Positions 1 to 9,834 of a stretch of DNA of 12,973 nucleotides are shown in pieces. The stretch comes from Haplosporangium gracile (Eukaryota; Mortierellomycota; Mortierellomycetes; Mortierellales; Mortierellaceae). Every line of letters starts with the position of its first letter. The stretch's first letter is position 1. The stretch spans positions 1 to 12,973 of the forward strand of contig JAAAUF010001066.1 of assembly GCA_015499985.1 (NCBI GenBank). The letters are read 5' to 3'. The notes under the pieces are model-generated. The model had not been told where the DNA came from, searched no databases, and saw only the letters and a list, made by a program, of their open reading frames with translations. The translations under genes were made by a program, and so were the position numbers.

Positions 1-737
1 TCCATTCCATTCCCTGCATAGAATCAATCAACGGTATTTTTCTTATTCTTTTCCTTCGTTGCTCTATCGCTCTTACTCACTCGCCAAGGGTTTGTTGAGC
101 GTGTGTTGTGCGTGTTGATCACTCGAGTGTGTTTTTGTTCGTTCCATTCCGATCAGAACCTCCTTACTTGACTTGTATTTGACTCCTGGACTCGGGACAC
201 ACATATAAATGCAGATGAAGGCGACCTTTTTCTCTTTGTTTTGCATTTTACTCCTAATTTAAAGGAAACCACCCCCTTGGAAAAATAAAGGAAAGGGAAA
301 AGAAATAGATGACGCTGGCTGGTGCACCCTTGTGCCAAGCAGCGATAATGTTGTCGAGAAGATGAAAGACCAAAAGGTGAATAAGAAGGCAGGCGAGATG
401 TGATAGAAAAGCACATGTTGGTCAGTCCTTGTCCTGTTTTAAAACTAAGCGCGCTCGTTGTTCATTATCTTTGTTGTCTCTTTCCTTTTCTTTTCTTTTC
501 CGTTTTCTCTACTTCTTTTTCTCTAACATCCTCTCTCTCTCTCATTCTTCCTTCGCATCGGCCTCTCTTCGTCTCCCACTCATTCCATTCAATGCATTCA
601 CGTTGCAGTCACCATTCTCTTTAGGTCCCTGTTCCCTTCTCCCTCGTAATAATTTCCCACACAAAAAAGTGAGCGTTCGTCACACGCTAGAGTTTACAAA
701 AAGTAATACAAAAAAAAAAAAAGTAAAAGCAACAAAG
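1..737 (+). promoter_or_regulatory. Promoter and leader region of the giant F-box gene
   Basis: No protein-coding gene is supported here. A TATAAA hexamer lies at 204-209 and an AATAAA at 284-289. The latter could be the poly(A) signal of a gene off the left edge or chance. From about 477 to 590 the + strand is strongly pyrimidine-rich (runs of TTTTC and a CTCTCTCT run), as often seen near fungal transcription starts. An A-rich stretch (about 705-737) directly precedes the ATG at 738. The transcription start cannot be fixed from sequence alone. The 87-codon reverse-strand open frame at 153-416 shows no recognisable features. Confidence 0.5.
592..624 (+). other. Possible upstream ORF of 10 codons in the leader
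   Basis: The last ATG before the main start at 738 opens a short frame, MHSRCSHHSL followed by TAG, ending 113 bases upstream of the main ATG. It lies just after the pyrimidine-rich tract, so it is probably within the mRNA leader. Its start context is weak (T at -3), while the main start has A at -3, which would favour leaky scanning. Further upstream are a minimal ATG-TGA at 398-403 and an ATG at 415 in the same frame as this uORF. Whether those are transcribed is unknown. Confidence 0.3.
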
Positions 738-3700
738 ATGAATACCAACAGGGTCAGGATTCTGTCCTTGCCAGCGACCAGCCAGGATACTACTTCATGG
801 CTATCAGATCCGAGCCTCCCCTGGCTTGACAGTTCCTCCTTCCAAGCACAGCAACAACAGCAGCAACATCACCGACAGCAGCAACAACACCAACAGCAGC
901 AATATCATCAGCAACAACCTAATCCGTCCCAAAAGCCATCATCGCCTCGCTCCGATCACCATCCAGTTTCACCAACCGATCAAACATCGTCGCCCGCACT
1001 GACCACAACCGTGATCAACAACAGCAGCGACGCCCATTCGACCACCATCGCAAACAATAATCCTCTCCATGGTTCAACGAGCCCGATCACGCGGCTCCCG
1101 GTCGACATCCTACTCTACATCGCCTCCCTACGATTCCTCACACTCAACGACATTGTCCAATGGCGAGCCACCGCTAGTGTCTTCTACCACTCCATCCCTC
1201 TTCCCAACGCAGCCATGGTAAATAACAAAAGCTCACTGTGGAGACCCTTGAAATGAAGAGAATGTTGACAACTGTCTCTATGTATCTATCAATCTTGTTA
1301 CTTCGTTTTCTTTCATAGGAAGGAGGAGGCATGTCTCCTTCGGATATACTTTGCTTTGCTAACCTCACAACCCCTTGTTTTTTTTTGACCCTTTCCCTTT
1401 TATTTCCTTTTTTTTACTTTTTTTTTTTTTTTCTTGCACAACGGATGGATCCACCCTTGGGTCTGAATCAAATGCCTTATGCTTTGCTAGATCCTGCAAG
1501 CGGCACATCTCTTCCAAGTCCGACCACGACGAGGACACCGTGAAACCACTCCATCACAACGGCCTTCACCTCCTAATCAACCTGCTGCAGCTGCAGCTGC
1601 ATTCCACCACCCGTTCACACAACCACATCCTCCTCCTGCCACTAACGCTGCTGCATCATCTTCAGCAACATCTCCTCTCCTTCTTTCTCCTTCATCTCAC
1701 CCATCTCTTCTTTCAAGGGCCACCGACATCCATACACGGTATAGAGATCGACAGCTCCAGGATATTATTGAAAGATTAACTCGCATACTCCTCCACCCGG
1801 ATTTCCAACCACATCTGATGCGATCTGCTTACTCCTTTCGTAATCACGACCCGCTCTTCCTTCCCTCCCCTTTACACTCCTACTACGACGACTGCGACCA
1901 ACAGAGGCGTTCCTCCCTTACCTCGTCTCACCAAGACCAACCTACCACAACTAATACTAATGCGCCTACGATGAGTACGAGGAGAAAGAGGAGGATACCA
2001 AGGGATATGCAAGATTATCCGATTTTCTTGACGGGAAACCCGCCTGACTTAGTTCGATTGGCGATTGAGTTTGGACATATCCCTTTCGTGGACCATTTGC
2101 TTTTTCGCGGGTTCCGACCGCGTGACCTTCCAGAGTACTTTTCGTTGATCCCTTTCTTTACCCCACCAACCAGTGAGGATCCTCTTTCAGCGTTGGTGTC
2201 AGCGACAGCTATGAATAACTCGTCAACGGCTAGGACGCAGAGGAACGCTGATGTTGACATTGATGAAGACGACCAAACAGCAGGTGAAGGCGAAGTTGAG
2301 GGACAACGGATCAGCAGGAGGGAATCAAAGGACAACCAGTCCGAGCAACGGAACCGCGGCACGACGCTTCTGAAGCGATCCTTGGAATTAAACCAAATCT
2401 GGGAGTGTATGCGGTTGGCGAGTCAGGAGCTCATGGATGCCTGTTCGAGAGCCGACTTTGATGCTGTTCTGAAGGTCCTTGATTCAACGCTCGTCAAACC
2501 ACGTCTTTCGCTCGAGGACACTGCAGCTCAAGAGGCTGGCTCGGCAGCAGCAGCAGCAGCAGCAGCAGATCGAGAGAGTAGTGATGACGAGATCGAGTAT
2601 TTAACAGGATCGTTAGGACAAGGAATAGATCGGCACGGGAAACGGCGTCAGTCGAGTCTTGACCCCATTCAGTGTCGACATGATTCGATCGGGACGGGCT
2701 CTGAGGCTAGGTTCTTGGACGATGACCTGACGATGACTGCGGCGACGATGATGGCGCAGGAGATGAGTGGTGCTGGAGTGGGCACTTCTTCTTCTCATCG
2801 CCCTTCTGTTGCTTCTCTCCCTTCATGGGATCGTACCCTCGAAAGCGGCAATGAAGGTAAGTTACATATGGCATATTTACAACAGTATCTCCGCTAGTGG
2901 TGTTTATGCTTGTATTACTCAAGCAACTAATGACATTATTATTTATATAAATTTAGTGCCGTTGGTGATCCATAAGTCAAGCCTCTTTCGCCCTCGCTCA
3001 CGCATCAGCAGCGATGGCGGCTGTACCACCAGCGACAGCAACGACGACGATCGCTCCCAGTCCCAACAGCATCCAACCTTAGACACACTCTCTGGATCCG
3101 ATAACCACACCAACACCAATACCAACGACGACGACGTCAGCCCTCCACCGCACATGCCTTGGATCGACGGTCGCGCTCTCACAAGTGCACTATTAGCAGT
3201 CTGCTTCCGCCGTGATGGCTACGAGTCTCCAGAAGCAGAACTGGATGAAGAACTTCGAGCAGTGCCCATCGTGAGGGAGCTGTTGAAGTACGATTGTATG
3301 TTGACGGCACAGTCGTTGGGCCAGGCGGTTCTAGGTGTTGCATACTCGCGATCGGCGGGGTCGTTGAAACGAACGCGTGAGCAGAGGTTGTTGTGGCGCT
3401 GGCAGAGGTTACAGCCGCACCGGCGACAGGATCGTAGTGTTGGTGGCTCGAGTTCTCATAGTCGACGGGATTCCATCTCGCAGGGAGCCACTGGCTCTGA
3501 TACATCAGCAGCAGGACCATCAGGCGTTGGAGGTGCAGGAGGACAAGGAATTGGACCAACAGAGAGTGTGATGGATCTGTTATTGGAGAGAATCGGGCCT
3601 CGAGAATGGCTCAAGCTCATCAAATGCTACCTCCAGCGGCAAGAGTTTGACGACCTGGCGGTTGTGCTCGAACGCTGCCCGTTCAAGGGCCCTCAACTCG

Positions 3701-6700
3701 AAACCAGGAACAAGGAGCAACAACAACAGGACAAGAACCAACAGCGTCCTTATAGTGGACCCGGTGGCATCAGTCTTGGTCATTCCGGAGCAGGGGGAGG
3801 GTACAGCACCACAACTACCGGAGGAGGCGGAGGCGGAGGAAGTCTGCTGAGTCCTCAGCAAGGTGCATACGACCGGCAAAGAGCACGGGAGATGATCTGT
3901 CGCGAGACCGGGATCTGCGGCGTGGGCACACGAATCGGGCACTTCAACAGTCGTGGGATCGGTCAAGCGTCGTATAACGTCTCGTCGACACTGTACGAGG
4001 CTAGTCGGGTCTTGTTCACGGGCAGCGGGACGAGATTCAGTCACAGTTACATGTTGCCGAGGGGAGGGTTCCGAGGGATCAGTGGAAATAGTAGTGGACA
4101 CACAGGGTCCCCGGCTAATAGCACTGCGTCGCAGGTTGCTGGGACTGCAGAGTCTTTGCATGCGGTGGCTGACCAGGAGGTACCCGTGTCCCATCTGGCG
4201 ACGGCGGCTGTTGCAGAGGGGAGCCGGCTGAACCAAACATCAACTAGTTCCGGTCAGCAGCAACAACAGCAGCAGGGAGGTAATACTCAGGACCAGGATC
4301 ACCGACCGTCACAGTTTCAAACCATGCACCACCAATTCAACGACAACCGTGACAACGACAACACCGGCGAGAATAACGACGACGGCGATGACAGCGATGA
4401 TGAACTATACGACGCCGAAGAAGACGACTCAGAATTCAACATTGAACAGTTCGAATCCAACGACTCCAACTTCGCATTCGGCGGCGTGGGAAGCAGCACA
4501 ACCTCTAGTTCTCGCCCCGGGCCCGGAATCGTCGGAATTGCGATTCAAGTCCAAGCGCCCGAACATATCCTGAATGCGCTGTTGAAGATGGGATTCCGGT
4601 TCTTTAGTGTCTGCGATCTTTCGATCCCGGATAGTCGCCACCCGCTTACGTTGCAGTTTCGGCAGCAGGAGAAGATGAATCGACAGTTGATTGAGTTTTG
4701 TATGGTCCCAGATTTGGAGCGGCTTGGTGATGGTAGTGTTGGTACTAGTGTTGGCGTCGAAGGATCGGGTGATGGGAAAGGACGAAAGAAGGGGAAAGGG
4801 AAGGTTAAGGGGAGGAAGTTTGACAAGCGGGATAAGTCGAGGTATGATGAGGCAGATCGCGAGGTGCATGCGCTGGTGGTCCAGGCGTTCTTGTACCCTG
4901 CGGCCAACAACCCGACGCGAGGTTGGTCGTCCATTCCAGCCCTGCCTACAATGGTGTCTAGTATCAGTCAGAGGATCAGCACTGTTGATGGAGGATATCT
5001 TGCTCCTCCTTTGCTAGCCTCTCCAACACCAGCAGCAGCAGATATTGTCCTTCCCTTGTCAGCGCCTCCTTCCCCTTCAGCTGCTACTACGACCCAACCA
5101 ACACCAGTACTAGCTACGGCTACAGCAGGAACATTTATGCTGACACCTTCAAACCGCCTGCAGTTTATTCTTCCACCCGTGCAACTCGGTGACTCTTTCG
5201 AATCCATTTCAACCATCGTCAAATTCGCTGACCAACAGAACCCAGATCTAGACCCATCATCTTCAAGTCCCACTGCACCCACCACTCCTACCACTCCCAC
5301 AACCGCCATTAACGATTTCAGCGATGGCTCACCCTCGCAATCAACGCTCACACAGGGACGATACCGTCAAACTGGATTCGCAACCTCAATGCCCCTCCCG
5401 ATTCGAACCTCCATGGTCGAAAAACGCCTTTCTGCCGAATCCACCTTCTTTGCCGTCCACAGCAACAACAATCCTATCAGCAGCGGTGCAAGCTATCACC
5501 TCCCCCACAGCCCCAACTCTTCAACCTCTCTTGCGTTCGCCGCAAGCCATTTCACGAACCAGCATCGTATGCTCCTCGAGACTGTCCGTCGTCGCGTCCG
5601 GGAGACTCTGCGTTCTGATTATATGGACCTCATGACAGTGGGGATTTGTCTTTATCAAGCCTGTTACCACGAGAAGGAGATGTTGCTTTCAGTCCTATTG
5701 GAACATCGTTTACTGATCGCACAGGATGCGTTGACGGGCGCGGTACAAGTCGCGGCGTCAGTGGGGTGGAAGCGTGGGTTGGAGTTGTTGTTGGTCCAGT
5801 GTGGGGATATGGAGGCCGAGATCGAGCCCGTGGTGGCGACGACGACTGAGTATGTCCATCTCGGAACATCGATGAAGTGGGATCATGCGGCTGCTGTTCA
5901 AGTATTCCCGAATGGACGACGAGAACCTGGTTCTGCAGGATCAGGTGGTCGGAGTAGCATTCCAGATAGTCTGGGTGCACGACGTGGAGCAAGAGTGGCA
6001 GCCGCTGGGGGGCTTGAAGGGTTGGTGACTCGTGGGTTGCGTCGGTATCGAAGTGATGGCAGTCGTTTGAACCAGTTCGGCGAAGGGTTCTTTGGTGGCG
6101 GCGCAGGAGGTCCATCGTACACAGCAGGGAATGTAGCTGAACGACCTGTCGCCATGAACCGTCGTGCAAGTTTTGAGCTCTTGCACTTGCCCGTCTTTCA
6201 GTCGGGTGTGTTCTCGACTTCTCCGACTTTGGAAGGTCCAACGGTACCTGCACAGAGTTTGCTATTTGAGCCTGTGATCCCTTCAGCCAGGACCTCGTCA
6301 CTGCGATCAAAGCTATCATCCCTGATCCCAAACTTGGCCATCGCTTCTGGATCCACAACCAATCTATCACAAAAACCCGCCTCCAAGAATATGCAACAAC
6401 CACCAACACAACAACAGTCGAACCTCACCTCCGCCTTACTCACCAAAACCACGACTCATCGACCAGACCAACCATCAGCAATCCTAATGCTCTCAACTTC
6501 TGGACTCTGGTCCCTCCCGACGGTGATGATGCAGCGCAAAAGCAGGAACGCAGTCGTGGCATTGATGGCAGCATGTACCAGGAACGACCCTGCGCTCGTT
6601 ACATGGCTGATCGAGACTTTTGCAGATATCAAGGTGGTCCATATCATGCAGGCGCTCATGATTGCCTGTGACCGTGGGCTGTTACGCGTTGTCAAGGCTC

Positions 6701-8181
6701 TCCTTGGCGATCCACTCGTTGCCTTTCAGGGCATCGTAGGGGACGAAGGCGAGAGTGGCGGTGGGAAGAAGAAGAAGAATGCTGTTGGCACACCTACTGC
6801 AGCTGCTGGGTCTTCTCGATCGTTATTTCGACGGTGGTTGGCATTCCAGTACCAACAGATTCTTGATATGACCCATCAACCAGATCCAACCTCCTCGTCC
6901 TCCTCCACAACAAAACCACCAGCAGGGTCCGGGGTTGCCGAGCAAGTCAACGAGGACCACGAAGAAGCTGCGCCCACAGGTACAGCCTCCAGAACCGAGC
7001 CTGAAGGCGACAGCTCTGTGTTGCCACGCTTCGACTCCTTCCCATTCGTGTTCTTGATGGAATCTTCACCTTTGTTCCGACACTACTACCAGACCCTCAA
7101 CACCCTCTCATCGTGTCAGTTCATACTGAAACGAAGTGGCATTCATCCTGTTGCTGGCGTCCGCACCACTGCTGGCTCTCCTGCCACTTCGTCTGGCACT
7201 CGACAGCAGCAGCAACAACCCTCAGCACCTGAACAAAACGGCGACTCAAATAGTGCTGCCGGCAACAACCTGGCCAGATCTAGTAGCTCAGCTCCCACCG
7301 CAACAGCAGCAGCATCAACCGCAACAACACTCCCACCCGTGACCCCACTTCAACGCCGCGCATCCACTTCCGTATCCACCACCTACCTCTCCTCTCCTCC
7401 ACAGCCGCCGACAGCACGTCCTCAATTGTCGCCCAACCCTCGTCAGGCTCAACAAACACCACAAGAAACCAAACGCGAAATCATCCGTCTCATTCTAGCT
7501 CCAATCCTCGAAATCTTTGGTCCAATATCCGTCCGCAAGGCATTGGACAGATTACCCAAGGATAGTTGGTGGCCAGTCGATCACGATGTGCGGATGATGG
7601 TCGATCAGGAGGCAAGAAAGGATATGGTTGCTATTGTTGTAGCCATGAAAAAGCGACAGAAACAGAAAGAGAAGCAGGAGAGGGAGCGGCAGTTGCGTGT
7701 TCTGAGGGCGATGCGAAAGCGCACTGAGGCAATGGATGCTGAAGCTGATGTTGAGGAGGAGGAGATGAGTAGTGAAGGCGAAGATATTGGAGGTGTGAGG
7801 GAACAGCATTTTAGGCATGCGCGGCGGGCGAGTAGTAGGGCGGCAGTCGATCTCCAACAGCTTTCTGAACAGAAGAGAAAAGAACGGAGGCAGAAGGGTA
7901 AAGACAAGGAGGATGCAGCAAAGCAAGGAGGGGAGGAGGAGGTGAAAAAAGGCTCTGTGAGCGATAGGTGGCACAAGGCTTCTGGACCATTCCGAATTGT
8001 ACGCAAGTGGGTTGCTGAGCGCAAGAAGAAGTCTGCCGCCAAGGATCGGCTAGCCCTGCAGCAGCCAGAAGATGAGGAGAGTGAGGAGGAGAGACGATGT
8101 GGCGGTAATGGGCAGGGTACCGAAAAGATGTATCCGTTTGACCTTACTTCGACGCGACCTGGCCTCACGTTATCTGCTTGA
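738..8181 (+). CDS. Giant F-box-like, ankyrin-like low-complexity protein (three exons, about 2356 aa)
   Basis: Proposed exons are 738-1217, 1491-2856 and 2957-8181, joining in frame to 7071 nt. Residues 36-60 are glutamine-rich. Residues 118-153 resemble an F-box: LP followed by DILLYI, then LNDIVQWRATASVFY. This suggests a substrate receptor of an SCF ubiquitin ligase (inference). Ankyrin-like helical segments occur near residues 344-369, 474-494, 1510-1569 and 1813-1871, separated by long Ser/Thr/Gln/Gly-rich spacers. An alanine run sits near 512-519, a glycine-rich patch near 890-910, an acidic patch near 1087-1119 and a basic patch near 1220-1245. The C-terminus (about 2179-2217) is a Lys/Arg/Glu-rich probable coiled coil, followed by further basic clusters that could be nuclear localisation signals. 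The ATG at 738 is the first in frame and has A at -3. The second exon is open upstream of its first ATG at 1818, which is why the exon join is needed. I do not recognise a named family; molecular function is unassigned. Exon 3 might hide small introns in its low-complexity parts. Confidence 0.72.
849..920 (+). repeat. CAG/CAA-rich trinucleotide tract (polyglutamine)
   Basis: An impure run of CAG and CAA codons with CAT/CAC interruptions in exon 1 of the giant gene. It encodes a Gln/His-rich stretch at about residues 36-60. The mixture of CAG and CAA suggests an older, stabilised tract, not a recent pure expansion. Confidence 0.85.
1218..1490 (+). other. Intron 1 of the giant F-box gene (273 bp)
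   Basis: The donor is ATG|GTAAAT at 1217/1218 and the acceptor is TTTGCTAG ending at 1490. It joins codon 160 to an open frame starting at 1491 with no phase shift. Between the long T-rich tract (about 1377-1434) and the acceptor there is no other AG. CTGAA near 1464-1468 is a plausible branch point about 25 bases from the acceptor. A perfect TGCTAAC sits at 1357-1363 but is unusually far from the acceptor. A second in-phase acceptor, TTTCATAG ending at 1318, would lead to a TGA at 1541-1543. Confidence 0.65.
2544..2567 (+). repeat. (GCA)8 microsatellite encoding polyalanine
   Basis: Eight perfect GCA repeats in exon 2, read here as alanine codons (about residues 512-519). The same CAG-type repeat unit encodes glutamine at 849-920 and 4255-4275. 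Perfect repeats such as this tend to vary in length between strains. Confidence 0.9.
2857..2956 (+). other. Intron 2 of the giant F-box gene (100 bp)
   Basis: Consensus donor GTAAGT at 2857-2862, ACTAAT branch-point-like sequence near 2926-2931 and acceptor TTTAG ending at 2956. The intron is in phase 1: G from exon 2 plus TG from exon 3 makes a valine codon. Without splicing the exon 2 frame stops at 2895-2897. Confidence 0.88.
4255..4275 (+). repeat. Short CAG/CAA tract encoding seven glutamines
   Basis: Seven consecutive CAG or CAA codons in exon 3 of the giant gene, followed by glycines. It lies within the disordered spacer before the acidic patch. Confidence 0.85.
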
Positions 8182-8605
8182 AAATTCGAGCTATTTTATT
8201 ATTTTAATTGAAAAATTGATTATTTTCTAGAAACGTTTAACATATGAGCAAAAAATGAAAGGTGACACACGTGATACGTGAGGCTTAGCAGACTTCTCTT
8301 CTTTTCTTTGAAGGACCAGTGGAGTGCGATCAACATCTCTCTGCTTTTTGCATCCTTCAAACGACCAACACAACATTAACACAGGACCGACCAAGCCCAA
8401 CAAGGAACAACATCAGGAGAACTCTTTCTCTAATCAGACAAGGAAGCGGCAAAAAGTTACATCAGCTTAAGAATCGCACTCACTACAAACCAGAAAACCA
8501 TAGCCTTCAAAGCAATTACAGGACTCGTCGTTCGTCGTCTTCCACAATAACCGCGCCTCCCCACCACCACCACTTCATAACAAACATAACAAGACAAAGG
8601 ATATC
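8182..8605 (+). promoter_or_regulatory. Intergenic: 3' end of the giant gene and SF3A2 promoter/leader
   Basis: The first part (8182-8240) is AT-rich and is probably the 3' untranslated region of the giant gene, though no exact AATAAA is seen. An E-box palindrome follows at 8268-8280 and a pyrimidine run at about 8292-8310. From about 8258 to 8605 there is no ATG on the + strand, so the SF3A2 ATG at 8606 would be the first met by a scanning ribosome. The leader is A/C-rich and likely little structured. Confidence 0.55.
8268..8280. promoter_or_regulatory. E-box CACGTG within an inverted repeat
   Basis: CACGTG at 8268-8273 is the core site of basic helix-loop-helix factors (fungal Cbf1/Pho4-type). 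It overlaps a larger palindrome in which CACGT and ACGTG flank a 3-base spacer (GAT). It lies about 330 bases upstream of the SF3A2 start and about 90 bases after the giant gene's stop, so it could act on SF3A2. Binding is inferred. Confidence 0.35.
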
Positions 8606-9561
8606 ATGGCTGACAGACAGAACCGTGTGGGATCTAAGATCGGAGGAGCTGGAGTCGCCGGCGCCTCGGAGTCTAACGTCGACAGGAGAGAGCGTCTTCG
8701 CAAACTTGCTCTCGAGACCATCGGTAAGTTTCTTTACCACTACTTTTGTTATTCACGAACAAAGAGCATGGCCAGATATCTCGCATGACAGCTAATGAAA
8801 TAGCAAAATCAGTGAATTTTAACACAAACATTATTTACTGACCACACAACACTACATTCTATGAAACGAATTAAATAGATCTGGCAAAAGACCCTTACTT
8901 CATGCGGAATCATTTGGGTTCGTACGAATGCAAACTTTGCCTAACTCTCCACACAAACGAAGGCTCTTACCTCGCCCATACTCAGGGCAAAAAGCATCAA
9001 ACAAACCTCGGCCGCCGCGCTGCAAAAGACGCCATGGAAAAACCCGACCCTCTCGCACCCCTCACTGCCGCCCAACAACAGGCCCTCAAATCCACCGGCA
9101 CAACACAACCAACATTCAAACGCAACATCATCAAGATCGGTTTACCCGGTTACAAGGTTACCAAAATCCGTGACCCAACCTCTCGACAGGTCGGGTTGCT
9201 GTTCGAGATTGCATACCCGGAGATTGGACAGGGTGTTGAGCCACGGTACAGGTTCATGTCTGCGTACGAGCAACAGATCCAAGCGCCCAACAAGGCTCAC
9301 CAGTATCTGGTTATTGCTGCGGAGCCCTATGAGACCATCTCGTTTAAGGTCCAGAGCCGCGATATTGACCGGGCAGAGGAGAAGCTTTGGAGTCATTGGG
9401 ATGTGGATCAGAAGATGTATACGATGCAATTTTTCTTCAAGAATGATCAGAGGCTGTTGAGTTCTAGTCGGATGGAGAGTGCACCTGGGTATAGTGTTCC
9501 CGGGACGCAGATGGCCAACCCCTTGAATCCCTTCCATGCCCCCATGCGGACTGCTGCCTAA
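8606..9561 (+). CDS. SF3A2: Splicing factor 3A subunit 2 (SF3a66 / Prp11)
   Basis: Component of the SF3a complex of the U2 snRNP, needed to assemble the 17S U2 particle and the pre-spliceosome; acts in the nucleus. Exons are 8606-8723 and 8879-9561 (801 nt, 266 aa). The 155-bp intron has donor GTAAGT and acceptor AAATAG, in phase 1; CTGAC near 8838-8842 is a likely branch point. The N-terminus carries the family motif SESNVDRRERLRKLALETI (residues 21-39). Next comes the matrin/U1-type zinc finger with Cys57, Cys60, His73 and His79, in HLGSYECKLC through AHTQGKKHQTNL. The conserved core follows (GLPGYKVTK, RFMSAYEQQI, AAEPYETISFKV, the last being highly characteristic). The long proline-rich C-terminal repeat of the human protein is absent, giving a compact form like yeast Prp11. 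The last ~30 residues are not conserved as far as I can tell. The start is the first ATG of the transcript and gives the expected N-terminus. Confidence 0.96.
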
Positions 9562-9581
9562 GGGAAAGGAATTGGGGTGAT

Positions 9582-9587
9582 AATAAA
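9582..9587 (+). terminator. Poly(A) signal AATAAA of SF3A2
   Basis: Canonical hexamer starting 21 bases after the SF3A2 stop codon, followed by a T-rich stretch. It probably directs 3' end formation of that mRNA. Confidence 0.55.
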
Positions 9588-9747
9588 TACATTGTTTTTG
9601 AAAACTGAGGGGACCATTTTGAAATATGTTTTTCTTGTTCATTGCGACACTGTCTGTGAATAAGCAAGAGACATCAAAAGGAACAGCAATTACATCCGCA
9701 TGTGTCCAATGCTTTTCGGTCGCGTAAATAATTCAAACAATTCGTAG

Positions 9748-9753
9748 TTTATT
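9748..9753 (-). terminator. Poly(A) signal AATAAA of the acyl-CoA oxidase gene
   Basis: On the minus strand an AATAAA lies about 80 bases beyond the acyl-CoA oxidase stop. With the + strand signal at 9582 it implies two convergent 3' untranslated regions packed into the 273-bp gap between stop codons. Confidence 0.5.
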
Positions 9754-9834
9754 TTTATGTGACAGACAGAATTCAAAGAAAGAAAGAGGTATCAAAAATT
9801 TTAGAGAGCAAGGGAGCAAAACTGGCCAGCACTT

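Noticed and set aside
153..416. Reverse-strand open frame of 87 codons in the left-end intergenic region
   Set aside because: No recognisable motif, no strong start context and composition like random intergenic sequence.
1375..1779. Separate open frames at 1331-1543 and 1375-1779
   Set aside because: Histidine/leucine-rich readings of the T-rich intron and of exon 2 in the wrong frame. The third frame is open from 1491 through 2856 and matches the downstream protein.
2767..2956. Start of the long exon 3 frame at 2767, making a separate 1804-residue protein
   Set aside because: It begins inside exon 2's coding frame and includes intron 2. The GTAAGT/TTTAG pair joins exons 2 and 3 in frame.
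3580..4236. Long antisense open frames opposite the giant gene (also 5630-6409)
   Set aside because: They lie opposite a much longer continuous coding frame and contain no recognisable domain; they follow from its codon composition.
9780..9834. Stop-codon readthrough of the acyl-CoA oxidase to a cryptic PTS1
   Set aside because: The frame after TAA continues about 35 codons without ending in an SKL-like tripeptide.
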